A stretch of 56,202 bases of DNA from Candidatus Auribacterota bacterium. Its GTDB lineage: Bacteria; Auribacterota; Tritonobacteria; UBA1439. The stretch covers positions 1 to 56,202 of the forward strand of contig JAPLCW010000160.1 of NCBI GenBank assembly GCA_026392015.1. The letters are read 5' to 3'. A model generated the notes under the pieces. It made no database searches. It had not been told where the DNA came from and saw only the letters and a list, made by a program, of their open reading frames with translations. A program made the translations under genes and the position numbers. Shown piece after piece: positions 7,829-16,029 of this stretch (positions are counted from its first letter, which is position 1; each line of letters starts with the position of its first letter).

Positions 7829-9370
7829 ATGGAAACCATGATGCCTGCTGCCCCGCACAAAGATGCAGCTCAGAAGCTCCCCCTTCATCCCGGTAAGCTC
7901 CAGATCTGGCAGCACTTCCACATCCGACTGACGGGATTGTATGCGGGCGCCGTATTCCTTGCACTCGTCGCAATCGGCATCCTTTTCTACAGGCTCGGAG
8001 TGGATGTAGAATTGGAGGGGTTGAAGCGAAGACTGCTGACAACAGCGACCGCCATCGCATTTTCGGTCGATGTTGAGAAACTCTCCTCAATTCCCGCAGA
8101 CTCTGCGGAGACAACCCCGTTCCACAGGAAAATGTCCGAATATTTCAAGCGCGTCGCCTCCGCCGACCCGGACATCGAGTCGGTCTATCTCCTCCGCACA
8201 ACCGCCGCGCGCACCCAATTCCGCTTCTTTGTCGACTATTCGAAGGGGGGACGGATGGGCGCTCCCGGAGAACTCTACGAGGCGCGGAATCTCCCGGTGC
8301 TCTTGCAGGGAGTCACAGCGCCGTCCGTGGAGGATGAACCCTATACCGACGAATTCGGCACAACGCTATCGGGGTACGCGCCTCTGCGTTCGAAAAATGG
8401 CGGCAGCATCGGCATCGTGGGGGTGGATGTGAAAGTCTCCCGGATCGCGGCCATCACACATCAGGTGATGTTCACGGTGCTCGCCGTATTCGGCGTCGCG
8501 ATGTTCCTTCTCGTGCTCATTTCCATGATGGGAGCGAGGAATGTTCGCGAACCAATATCCCTGATCACGGAGGCGATGTCGGATGTCGCGCGCGGAAAAC
8601 TTGACACCCGCCTCAAATTGAAGAGGAGCGACGAATTTGGGCTGATGAGCCTCTATTTCGACAGGATGGCGGAGGGGCTCCAGGAGAGAGAGTTCATCCG
8701 GGAGACGTTCGGGCGCTATATGAGCGAGGACGTGGCACGAGCGCTCCTGGAACGCCGAGAGCTCGTGAAACTGGGGGGAGAGGAACGGGTTGTCACCGTT
8801 CTCTTTAGCGATCTGGAGGGCTACTCGACAATCAGCGAGCAACTCACCCCCACGCAGGTGGTGGAAATGCTCAACAGCTACCTCGGCGCAATGAGCGAGC
8901 TGATCGACACGCACCACGGTTGCGTCCTGGAGTTCCTGGGAGACGCCATCCTCGCCGTATTCGGCGCCCCGCACCATGACGCCGACCACTGCGCGCAGGC
9001 GGTGCGCTGTGCGCTGGCGATGCGTGACCGGGTAAAAACGCTCAACGAAGAGTGGCGGCGCACGGGTCTTGCCCGCTATTTGAAAGAGAGCGGCGTGGAG
9101 CAACTCAGCGTCAGGATCGGAATCCATACCGGGCGGGTGGTGGCGGGGAATCTGGGGAGTCCGACGATGATGAAATATACCGTGATCGGCGACGCGGTGA
9201 ACCTCGCCGAGCGCCTGGAACAGCTCAACAAGGAGCTCGGCAGTACGATCCTCGTGAGCGGCGAGGTGCGGGCGGAACTCCCGGAAGATCTCCGGCGAAA
9301 AATGGTCAGTCGCGGCGAGCACACGGTGAAGGGGCGTGAGCAGCCAGTATCGGTATATTCGCCCGGCTAA
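7829..9370 (+). CDS. Membrane-bound class III adenylate/guanylate cyclase with HAMP domain
   Basis: Makes cyclic AMP (or GMP) in response to an extracytoplasmic signal. From ATG 7829 the protein has about 513 residues: a first membrane helix (LTGLYAGAVFLALVAIGILF), an extracytoplasmic sensor region of about 170 residues, a second helix (VMFTVLAVFGVAMFLLVLIS), a HAMP linker (REPISLITEAMSDVARGK) and a C-terminal cyclase domain. The domain shows both metal-binding aspartates (LFSDLEGYS and LGDAILAVFGAP) and the conserved IGDAVNLAERLE. An upstream TTG (7754) would add 25 residues; no clear ribosome-binding site decides between the starts. It is divergent from gene A, with the next gene starting 28 nt downstream. 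Confidence 0.85.
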   Translation: METMMPAAPHKDAAQKLPLHPGKLQIWQHFHIRLTGLYAGAVFLALVAIGILFYRLGVDVELEGLKRRLLTTATAIAFSVDVEKLSSIPADSAETTPFHRKMSEYFKRVASADPDIESVYLLRTTAARTQFRFFVDYSKGGRMGAPGELYEARNLPVLLQGVTAPSVEDEPYTDEFGTTLSGYAPLRSKNGGSIGIVGVDVKVSRIAAITHQVMFTVLAVFGVAMFLLVLISMMGARNVREPISLITEAMSDVARGKLDTRLKLKRSDEFGLMSLYFDRMAEGLQEREFIRETFGRYMSEDVARALLERRELVKLGGEERVVTVLFSDLEGYSTISEQLTPTQVVEMLNSYLGAMSELIDTHHGCVLEFLGDAILAVFGAPHHDADHCAQAVRCALAMRDRVKTLNEEWRRTGLARYLKESGVEQLSVRIGIHTGRVVAGNLGSPTMMKYTVIGDAVNLAERLEQLNKELGSTILVSGEVRAELPEDLRRKMVSRGEHTVKGREQPVSVYSPG

Positions 9371-9398
9371 TCGCAATCCACCTCTTCAAATAGCCACG

Positions 9399-10619
9399 AT
9401 GCCTACACAAATCCGCGCAAAGGTGTTCCTCCTCGGTATTTCGATCGCGTTCGGCCTGCTCTCCGGCGAAGCGCTCCTGCGTTATCTCGGGCACTCCAGC
9501 AGCGACGGCAACTTCTACCTTGGTTCGATACACCTCCGCCCCTACTATGTTCCCGTCCGGAGCATCGAGGAGAAGTTACACGCGTATCTTGCCTCTCCCA
9601 CCAGCTTTATCATGTACGACCCCCTCCTTGGATGGGCGCCGAGGCCGGGGAGCCGGTCCATGAACGGCATCTACTCCTACAACGCCGATGGCATCAGGAC
9701 AGGCTCGAACAGCCAGGTCACTCCCCCCACTGCGCGCCCTGGCATACTGAGGATCGCCCTCTTCGGCGACTCATTCACGCACGGGGATGACGTCTCGTTC
9801 GAGAACACGTGGGGATACTCCCTCGAGCGGAATCTGCGGGCGGCCGGTATAGACGCAGAGGTTTTGAACTTCGGTGTGGGAGGATACGGCACAGATCAGG
9901 CCTTCCTCCGATGGAAGGAAAAGGGTCGCGTATTCTCCCCGCAGATCGTGCTCCTCGGCTTTTGCTCAGAGAACGTGAAGAGAAACGTCAATATGATCAG
10001 GGCTCTCTACTATCCGGAAACCGGTATACCGTTTTTCAAGCCGCGCTACATCCTCGAGAACGGCACCCTTCGACTTGTCGACTCCCCCACCCCCGACCCC
10101 GAGCAGATCGTCGGCATTCTCGATCATATCTCATCATGGGATCTGATACGCTACGAACACTGGATCACCCCGCGCGACTATACAGCCAGTATATGGGTAA
10201 CGAGCAGGCTGATCTCGTTTATGCTTCATATCTCTGATACGCTCCGGGGAAACCCGGCAGAGGATGTCTACCGTCCTGAGGGGGAGCCCGCACGCGTGAC
10301 CATGGCGATTATTGATTCGTTCAAAAGGGAGGTCGAGTCAGGCGGCGGAAAGTTCTACCTCGTTCACCTCCCGAACAGGGAGGGACTGAAACTGCTCATG
10401 CGAGGGAAACAGCTCCCGTATGCCGATCTACTCAAGCAATTGGAGACGATCGCCCCCATGATCCACGTTGAAGAGAGTTTGACCAGAGAGGCTCTGAGTG
10501 GATCCTCAAAAAAGTTATTTGTCGCACATTACACGCCCGCCGCGAACAGAATCGTTGCCGACACAGTCAGCAAATTGCTGATCGCGGCGCGGGCGGTGAC
10601 ATCTTACCTAATCCTTTAA
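9399..10619 (+). CDS. SGNH/GDSL-type hydrolase, membrane-anchored or secreted
   Basis: About 406 residues. It starts with an uncleaved anchor or signal segment (KVFLLGISIAFGLLSGEALL) and has the SGNH blocks: nucleophile Ser in ALFGDSFTHGDD (block I), NFGVGGYGTDQ (glycine block), and a late His in VAHYTPAANRIVAD. Such proteins are often O-acetyl esterases or acyl hydrolases acting on surface glycans, so the substrate is likely outside the cytoplasm, but it cannot be named. The ATG at 9399 fits an anchored protein; an open frame from 9336 would overlap the cyclase. The last seven codons and the stop lie inside a mobile palindromic element (10594-10733). Confidence 0.7.
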   Translation: MPTQIRAKVFLLGISIAFGLLSGEALLRYLGHSSSDGNFYLGSIHLRPYYVPVRSIEEKLHAYLASPTSFIMYDPLLGWAPRPGSRSMNGIYSYNADGIRTGSNSQVTPPTARPGILRIALFGDSFTHGDDVSFENTWGYSLERNLRAAGIDAEVLNFGVGGYGTDQAFLRWKEKGRVFSPQIVLLGFCSENVKRNVNMIRALYYPETGIPFFKPRYILENGTLRLVDSPTPDPEQIVGILDHISSWDLIRYEHWITPRDYTASIWVTSRLISFMLHISDTLRGNPAEDVYRPEGEPARVTMAIIDSFKREVESGGGKFYLVHLPNREGLKLLMRGKQLPYADLLKQLETIAPMIHVEESLTREALSGSSKKLFVAHYTPAANRIVADTVSKLLIAARAVTSYLIL

Positions 10620-10733
10620 GATGCAAGCAGGTGTATAATAAATATGTTGTCAAGGATAGTATGGGCAGGTTAGTTGACAATATATTTTGGCTACATCTTG
10701 CACTTAGGAGGCTAATTAGGTAAGATGTCACCG
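10594..10733. mobile_element. 140-bp MITE-like palindromic element with 19-bp perfect ends
   Basis: Positions 10594-10612 (CGGTGACATCTTACCTAAT) and 10715-10733 are perfect reverse complements, and the symmetry continues imperfectly inwards (ATGCAAG / CTTGCA and TTGTCAA / TTGACAA pairs). The left end encodes the C-terminus and stop of the SGNH hydrolase. The right end contains AGGAGG (10706-10711) and the possible start codon (10725) of the next gene. Confidence 0.75.
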
Positions 10734-11729
10734 TTTTCTATTGATGACACCATGACCAGTTATCCCAAGCCGAGAGTAGTTATCAGCAGGTGCATCGAAT
10801 TTGATAGCTGCCGCTGGAATGGCCTGAAGATATCGAGCGATGCAGTGAAACTGCTCAAGCCTTTCGCCGAGTTCATCCCCATTTGCCCGGAGGTGGAGAT
10901 CGGCCTGGGTGTTCCCCGCGCGCCGGTCCGGGTCATCGCGACAAAGGGAATTCTTTCGCTGATCCAGGCGGAAACAGGCGCTGATCTCACGAGCAGGATG
11001 CAGCAATTCTGTTCATCGTTCCTCGATTCGCTCCCGGAAATTGACGCCTTCATTTTGAAGGAGCGATCCCCTTCCTGCGGTGTGAAGAGCGTCAAGGTGT
11101 ACCCGGGCATGGGGAAGGCAGGCCCCGCACACTCGAAGGGGACAGGATTTTTCGCCCAGGAGGTGCTCCATCGTTTTCCCGAAGTCCCGGTGGAAGACGA
11201 GGGGAGGCTCACGAACTACGAGATCCGCGAGCATTTCCTCACCCGCATCTTCACTCTGGCGCGCTTCAGGGATGCGATGGCACGCCGCACCGCTCGCGTC
11301 CTCGTTGATTTCCATACGCGGAACAAGCTTCTCCTGATGGCATACAGCCAGAAGGGACTTAAGATCCTCGGCGTCATTGTCGCGAATAGCGGGAGGAAGA
11401 AGGTGGACGAACTCTTCTCCGAATATGCGCGCCACCTCAGGGCTTCTCTCCTTGCCCCACCCGCTCCGGGACCGAGCGCCAATGTCCTCATGCACGCCCT
11501 TGGCTACGTTTCAAAAGAGATGTCTCCCCGCGAAAAGGATTTCTTCCTCGACTCCCTCCGGAAGTACCGCGCGCGCCGCGTCCCACTCAGCGTTCCCATC
11601 GCCATTCTCCGATCCCTGATCGCACGATTCGATGAGAACTATCTCGCCGCCCAGAGCTTCTTTGATCCGTTCCCGGAGGAACTTATCCAGGTGAGCGACT
11701 CGGGGAAGGGCAGGGAGCTCTGGCGATGA
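10725..11729 (+). CDS. DUF523 (TudS-like) plus DUF1722 (YbgA-like) fusion protein
   Basis: 334 residues. The N-terminal DUF523 part (about 15-165) has the cysteines expected for an iron-sulfur cluster (SRCIEFDSCRWNG, FIPICPEVEIGLGVPR, ERSPSCGVKS). Characterised DUF523 members are thiouracil desulfidases. The DUF1722 part (about 185-310; HFLTRIFTLARFRD, HTRNKLLLMAYS) matches the YbgA domain found beside DNA photolyase genes. The start at 10725 lies in the repeat, with AGGAGG 13 nt upstream; ATG 10752 is an alternative. The stop overlaps the uvsE start (ATGA), so both form an operon that plausibly handles damaged or modified bases. The joint role is inference. Confidence 0.8.
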   Translation: MSPFSIDDTMTSYPKPRVVISRCIEFDSCRWNGLKISSDAVKLLKPFAEFIPICPEVEIGLGVPRAPVRVIATKGILSLIQAETGADLTSRMQQFCSSFLDSLPEIDAFILKERSPSCGVKSVKVYPGMGKAGPAHSKGTGFFAQEVLHRFPEVPVEDEGRLTNYEIREHFLTRIFTLARFRDAMARRTARVLVDFHTRNKLLLMAYSQKGLKILGVIVANSGRKKVDELFSEYARHLRASLLAPPAPGPSANVLMHALGYVSKEMSPREKDFFLDSLRKYRARRVPLSVPIAILRSLIARFDENYLAAQSFFDPFPEELIQVSDSGKGRELWR

Positions 11730-12631
11730 GGATCGGCTACCCCTGCCTCAACCTCAGCCTCGGATGCACGAGCTCGAGCACCTTTCGTCTTAGATCTTTC
11801 ACGACTGATCTCCTGCGCTCCAAAGTCGAGAGCAATCTCGACTGCCTGCTTAAGATTCTCCGCTATAATGTCGCGCACATGATCCTTTTCTTCCGCGTCA
11901 CCTCCGATCTTATCCCCTTTGCCTCCCACCCTATCTGCCGCTTCAAGTGGCGCTCGGTTTTCAAGGAGAGATTCGAGGAGATTGGCAGTTTCATCCGGGA
12001 AAACCGGATCCGGATTTCAATGCACCCCGACCAGTTCACACTCATCAACTCCATCGACCGTGGTGTGTTCACGAGGAGCGTGAGGGAACTGCGCTACCAC
12101 ACCGACCTGCTCGACATCATGGGGCTCGATCAGACAGCGAAGGTCCAGATCCATGTCGGGGGGGTGTACGGAAACCGGGGAAAGAGCATCGAGCGGTTCA
12201 TCAGAAGGCACCAAACCCTCGACGAGAGGATCGCGTCGCGCCTCGTGATTGAAAATGACGACAGAAATTTTCCTGTGGCCGATTGCCTGAGGATAAGCCG
12301 GGGAACCGGAATCCCCGTCGTCCTCGATATTTTCCATCACCATCTCAATAACCGTGGGGAATTTCTATGTGAGACGATGCCTCTCGTATTCAAGACATGG
12401 ACGGAACGCGACGGCGTGCCGATCGTTGATTATAGCTCGCAGCAGCGGGGGGCGCGCCGCGGCGCACACGCACAATCCCTTTCACCGGCGGCCTTCGGAA
12501 CCTTCCTGCGACTTTCCAAACCACACAATTTCGATATCATGATCGAAATCAAAGATAAGGAACGGAGCGCATCGAAAGCGATTAAGGCGGCACGAAGAGA
12601 TATGCGCTTCCTCAACATACGTAATCCATAG
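11726..12631 (+). CDS. uvsE: UV DNA damage endonuclease
   Basis: 301 residues. Nicks DNA 5' of UV photoproducts and other distortions, starting an alternative excision repair route. Family features are the start RIGYPCLNLSLGC, HMILFFRVTSDLIPFASHP, the metal-site segments ISMHPDQF, QIHVGGVYGN, RLVIENDDRNF and DIFHHHLNN, and the C-terminal HAQSLS with MIEIKDKE. Length is normal. It is translationally coupled to the DUF523/DUF1722 gene (ATGA overlap). A truncated, frameshifted copy sits at 5313-6010. Confidence 0.9.
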   Translation: MRIGYPCLNLSLGCTSSSTFRLRSFTTDLLRSKVESNLDCLLKILRYNVAHMILFFRVTSDLIPFASHPICRFKWRSVFKERFEEIGSFIRENRIRISMHPDQFTLINSIDRGVFTRSVRELRYHTDLLDIMGLDQTAKVQIHVGGVYGNRGKSIERFIRRHQTLDERIASRLVIENDDRNFPVADCLRISRGTGIPVVLDIFHHHLNNRGEFLCETMPLVFKTWTERDGVPIVDYSSQQRGARRGAHAQSLSPAAFGTFLRLSKPHNFDIMIEIKDKERSASKAIKAARRDMRFLNIRNP

Positions 12632-13181
12632 GCGACCACCGGTTCTCACGAGCCCGTCCGGGCGAAGAGACACTCGGCGAACCCATGGCCTCCCTGCTGA
12701 TAACTATTCTGTTCTATTTCAGATACACAACGCCTGTGCACCCCGTGAGTGGGGATATCGGCACCCTCCCGCCGCAACCATTACACTTACACACACCATG
12801 GATAATGCTCTCATCTTTGCCCCCTCCTTTGGTTTGCCTGTTTCTTTTTTATATAAACCGGCTTTCTGTAAGAACCGGACAATACTGTAATTATGCACCT
12901 GCCTCTTCAGCCTTTCACGTCACCTCCTGTCGAATCGAACACTATCTATATATTCATGAATTCATGCAGACTCAACCATAAACCGTCGTATGAATATAAT
13001 TCAGGTCGTGTGTGGAATTCGCCCAGGGGAAGCCTTCAACCTGCGGAAGCGTAACGTTGCACCAAGGGACACCCTCGCCTCGAGCCTGCCACTCGGTACG
13101 AAGGGGGGGTGTAATCCAGACAAACGCAGATTGTGTTCATGCAGGCGCTTAGATGTTGTACCATTCTGCCTGCGCGGGGGA
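12632..13181. other. Gap without recognisable gene
   Basis: Between uvsE and the shared repeat at 13182 there are several short open frames but none with a ribosome-binding site, family resemblance or composition that argues for coding. The corresponding position after the uvsE pseudogene has no such spacer, so this may be decayed sequence or an insertion. Confidence 0.4.
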
Positions 13182-13211
13182 GCGAAAAGTCAAGAATAAA
13201 GATTTGACCCC
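13182..13211. repeat. Short repeat at the 3' side of secreted-family gene B
   Basis: Near-identical to 6011-6041 (one clear substitution in GCGAAAAGTCAAGAATAAAG) and in the same position relative to the neighbouring gene. Confidence 0.65.
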
Positions 13212-13228
13212 TACCCCCACGAAGGAGG

Positions 13229-14026
13229 TTACTCGACCGGGCGCACCACACGCACCAAACCGAGGCGTGTCTTAAGGTCATGGGTCGCGTTACCATTGTA
13301 GAAACTGACATCCCTGGCACTGGATGAGTCGAACTCATCAGAGGACCAATAATAGTCATTCTCCCATGAACCCAGGCTAGTCTTGTAAGGATAGATTGCT
13401 ATTAGCTCATCCTGGTGAGGCAATCTCCAGCCCGTGCTCTTGCCACACCAGTCAAGATCTGTCCCCCAGGAGCATGCGGTCTGCCAGTCTTTTGTGCTGT
13501 TCGAAGCAGTGCCGGCATTATTCGTCCACTTTGCAACATACAAATTCAAACTACCGATCAGCACCACTTTATCTTCCCCCGCCGGACCGTATTGCTCGTA
13601 CCACGTCTTAGTGGGCGTCGCAGTCGGCATAGGGGTCGGGGTTTGCGTGGGGGTTGGTGTGCCCGCACTGACTATTTTCCCTGTTTGCATGCCCCAGCTT
13701 CCCGCGTGCGTGCAGAAGAACTTTTTGCCCAGCTCGACATTTTCGGCGGTGGCATCGCACTGGCTGAATACGGCCTTGATGTCATCGTAAATCTCCTTTG
13801 TCGTCTTCATCGTCGAGCCGGGGGCCGCTCCGGGTTCCTGAAAACTGGGGGCAGGCGTTACCTCTATCCCCGAGTTCAGATAGTCATAGATTTGAGAAAG
13901 TGAGTACATCCCGCTCCCCGTTGATGGGGCGCCGGGTGAGTCAATGCTTCCGGCAAAGGCTAAACCGGCCAACCCCGTCACCAAAATCAAATACATAGTT
14001 AAAATAAATGATTTCTTCACTCTCAT
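13229..14026 (-). CDS. Secreted modular protein B: shared N-module plus Lcl/DUF1566-like domain
   Basis: 265 residues from ATG 14026. Signal peptide (about 1-26), the family module (about 27-115; SGMYSLSQIYDYLNSG, FQEP, PGSTMKT, KKFFCT, WGMQTG), a TPTPTQTPTPMPT linker, then a C-terminal domain (about 138-265) like Lcl/DUF1566: WRLPHQDELIAIYPYK, YYWSSDEF and the end GLVRVVRPVE. Lcl domains bind glycosaminoglycans and mediate adhesion in other bacteria. The start is supported by AAAGGATGG just upstream; an open frame extends to 14107 but crosses the promoter. It shares its promoter design with genes A and C. Probable role: exported binding protein; ligand unknown. Confidence 0.78.
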   Translation of the reverse strand: MRVKKSFILTMYLILVTGLAGLAFAGSIDSPGAPSTGSGMYSLSQIYDYLNSGIEVTPAPSFQEPGAAPGSTMKTTKEIYDDIKAVFSQCDATAENVELGKKFFCTHAGSWGMQTGKIVSAGTPTPTQTPTPMPTATPTKTWYEQYGPAGEDKVVLIGSLNLYVAKWTNNAGTASNSTKDWQTACSWGTDLDWCGKSTGWRLPHQDELIAIYPYKTSLGSWENDYYWSSDEFDSSSARDVSFYNGNATHDLKTRLGLVRVVRPVE

Positions 14027-14080
14027 ATCCATCCTTTCTGCTAATGCACCATAGAATTGTAAACCTCTAGCATTTTCTGA

Positions 14081-14099
14081 CCTGCAAGTTTCATGCCAA
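14081..14099 (-). promoter_or_regulatory. Sigma-54 (-24/-12) promoter of secreted-family gene B
   Basis: Minus strand TTGGCATGAAACTTGCAGG; GG at 14096-14097 and GC at 14084-14085 with the required spacing. The expected transcript start is near 14072, about 46 nt before the start codon. A TGGGCATTACAATTATT block (14129-14145) lies between promoter and enhancer sites and is nearly the same at gene C; it may be a bending-protein site. Confidence 0.75.
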
Positions 14100-14215
14100 T
14101 TCCACATTTTGTATCAAGAAAAACAATGAATAATTGTAATGCCCACGAATAGAAACTGTTGGAATAATTAGTTCATAATTGAACTAATTATGATCCCCCA
14201 AGAAAAGTGGCGAAT

Positions 14216-14266
14216 TGCATACTTTGTTTACACCTCCAAATGCCAAAAGTGCAAACTTTGTATACA
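14216..14266. promoter_or_regulatory. Tandem 17-bp dyad operators upstream of gene B
   Basis: TGCATAC-TTT-GTTTACA (14216-14232) and TGCAAAC-TTT-GTATACA (14250-14266), centres 34 bp apart, the nearer one about 127 bp from the -24 element. Same motif and spacing as at genes A and C. Confidence 0.78.
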
Positions 14267-14511
14267 ATTTTGGCGATGATAAGCAAATTGGAGGGCGTTA
14301 TAACCCCCACCTTCACCTTCTCTCCGCATTAGGCGGACAAGCCTCAAGCTCCCTCGCCTCCGACAAGGAGGGGATCTGATTTGAGACCCTGCGAGACTGA
14401 CCCACTACCAATTGCTTCATATTGCTTCACATTCTTTCTTCACATTCTTTCTTGCACAGCGGCAGTCTCTTGATGTATATTCAAGTGGCTTATTACGATA
14501 AGGAGGTACTC

Positions 14512-15042
14512 ATGAGAATACTGCTCTGGATCGCAGCATCGTTAGCGATTGTCTCGGCATGGCGCGTAATTGACGATCTCGAGGGGAAAATAACCGCCAT
14601 CGATGCGAAGGCAGGCATCGTCGAGATTTCAGGGGTAAAAATGCTCGCAAAAAATGCCGAAATTGTGGGCCCCAACGAATCCAAATTGACCATCATTGAC
14701 CTGAAAGTGGGAGACTACGTGGACGGCGATGGGAACTTCTCCGGGAAGGCCGAATTCACCGCAACAAGGATCGAGAGGGAAGCCGATATCATCGATCAGA
14801 TCGAGGGGAAGCTGACTGCGGTTGATTCCGAAAAGCGAACACTGACGATCAGCGGGGTCACAATAAAAGTTCCCGAGGGAATCCTCATAATGAAAAAACG
14901 AGAGAGCGACCTGCCGATCAAAATATACGAGCTCACCATCGGTGATCGCGCCCATTGTGAGGGAAAATGGACGGGGCCCAAGGAGCTTACCGCACGCACC
15001 ATCCGGGTAAATTGGGAAGCTCCGGATAATGCCCATCTTTGA
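14512..15042 (+). CDS. Small exported protein with two beta-rich repeats (DUF5666-like)
   Basis: 176 residues. A short signal-like segment (about 1-17) is followed by two copies of one motif of about 75 residues: first IDDLEGKITAIDAKAGIVEI ... VGDYVDGDG ... ATRIERE, then IDQIEGKLTAVDSEKRTLTI ... IGDRAHCEGKW ... ARTIRV. The pattern (G-K/V-I-T-A-I-D-x(4)-I-x-I) is that of OB-like DUF5666 domains of unknown function. The start has AAGGAGG (14500-14506) 5 nt upstream. The gene stands alone between the operators of gene B and the rubrerythrin gene. Function unknown. Confidence 0.65.
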   Translation: MRILLWIAASLAIVSAWRVIDDLEGKITAIDAKAGIVEISGVKMLAKNAEIVGPNESKLTIIDLKVGDYVDGDGNFSGKAEFTATRIEREADIIDQIEGKLTAVDSEKRTLTISGVTIKVPEGILIMKKRESDLPIKIYELTIGDRAHCEGKWTGPKELTARTIRVNWEAPDNAHL

Positions 15043-15299
15043 GGCTGGTTTTCCATCTATAATATTGCGTATGCTGAATGATCTTCTTAAGAGCTCCGCG
15101 GTGGTGGTCAATTCAAGCAGGGGTCTAGTTTTTCTGTGTTGCGGGGGCGCGATTGATCACGCACTGATTCGATAATTCGAACCCCTACAAATAGATGCTC
15201 CCCAAACTGATGTAATGCCCTCTCGGCAGGGTGTGTGGTATATTTGAGCGCCGACGGTGATTGCGGCTAATCGGCACGGCCAAGAAAGGAGTAGAAACA

Positions 15300-15878
15300 A
15301 TGGCGATATCCATCAAAGGCACCAGGACGGAGAAAAACCTCCTCGCCGCATTTGCGGGCGAATCACAGGCGAGGAACAGATATACCTACTTTGCGAGCGC
15401 CGCAAAGAAGGAAGGGCTCGAGCAGATCTCACGGATCTTTCTCGAAACGGCCGATAACGAGAAGGAGCACGCAAAAATCTTCTTCAATCATTTGGAGGGA
15501 GGAGACGCGGAGATCACCGCATCGTATCCTGCGGGAATGATCAGGGATGCAAAATCCAATCTCGAGGCCGCCGCCGCGGGAGAGAACCTGGAGTGGACGA
15601 CGCTCTACGCCGATTTTGAGAAAATTGCACGCGAAGAGGGGTTCCCCAAGGTTGCCCAGTCATTTGAGCAGATCTCGAAGGTTGAGAAATTCCACGAGTC
15701 GCGCTATCGGAAGCTCATCAACAATATTGCCGACGGCGAGGTATTCAAGAAGAAGAAAACGGTGAAGTGGCACTGCAGCAACTGCGGCTACGTCGTTGAG
15801 GCGGCTGAGGCGCCACAGATTTGCCCGGCGTGCAAACATCCTCAGGCATATTACGAACTGCTGGCGGAAAATTACTGA
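15300..15878 (+). CDS. rbr: Rubrerythrin
   Basis: 192 residues. Cytoplasmic peroxidase that reduces hydrogen peroxide in anaerobes. The ferritin-like diiron domain (about 1-140) has the ligand motifs in FAGESQARNRY, NEKEHAKIFF and VEKFHESRY. A C-terminal rubredoxin-like iron site uses two CxxC pairs (HCSNCGY and ICPACKHP). The start at 15300 is set by AAAGGAG about 8 nt upstream. A single-gene unit. A weak GC-rich hairpin (about 15950-15973) follows but lacks a U-tract. Confidence 0.95.
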   Translation: MAISIKGTRTEKNLLAAFAGESQARNRYTYFASAAKKEGLEQISRIFLETADNEKEHAKIFFNHLEGGDAEITASYPAGMIRDAKSNLEAAAAGENLEWTTLYADFEKIAREEGFPKVAQSFEQISKVEKFHESRYRKLINNIADGEVFKKKKTVKWHCSNCGYVVEAAEAPQICPACKHPQAYYELLAENY

Positions 15879-16029
15879 TCCGGGGATACTTCGCTTATTG
15901 TATCTATACATTCATTTTGAGATCTGAACCTAAACCACCCGCCTCCTAACCTCCCCTCTTCAGAGGGGGGAGGAATAGCTCAATTCACCCACACAAATGT
16001 AAGAGATTCGGTAAAGCACGAAATCCCCC

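Noticed and set aside
12685..12981. A 98-codon frame between uvsE and secreted gene B
   Set aside because: No ribosome-binding site, no recognised motif, and composition like the surrounding non-coding DNA.
6011..13211. Integron attC sites at the ends of the secreted-family genes
   Set aside because: The shared 30-bp block lacks the paired R and L core sites of attC, and no integrase is present; it is treated as a dispersed repeat.
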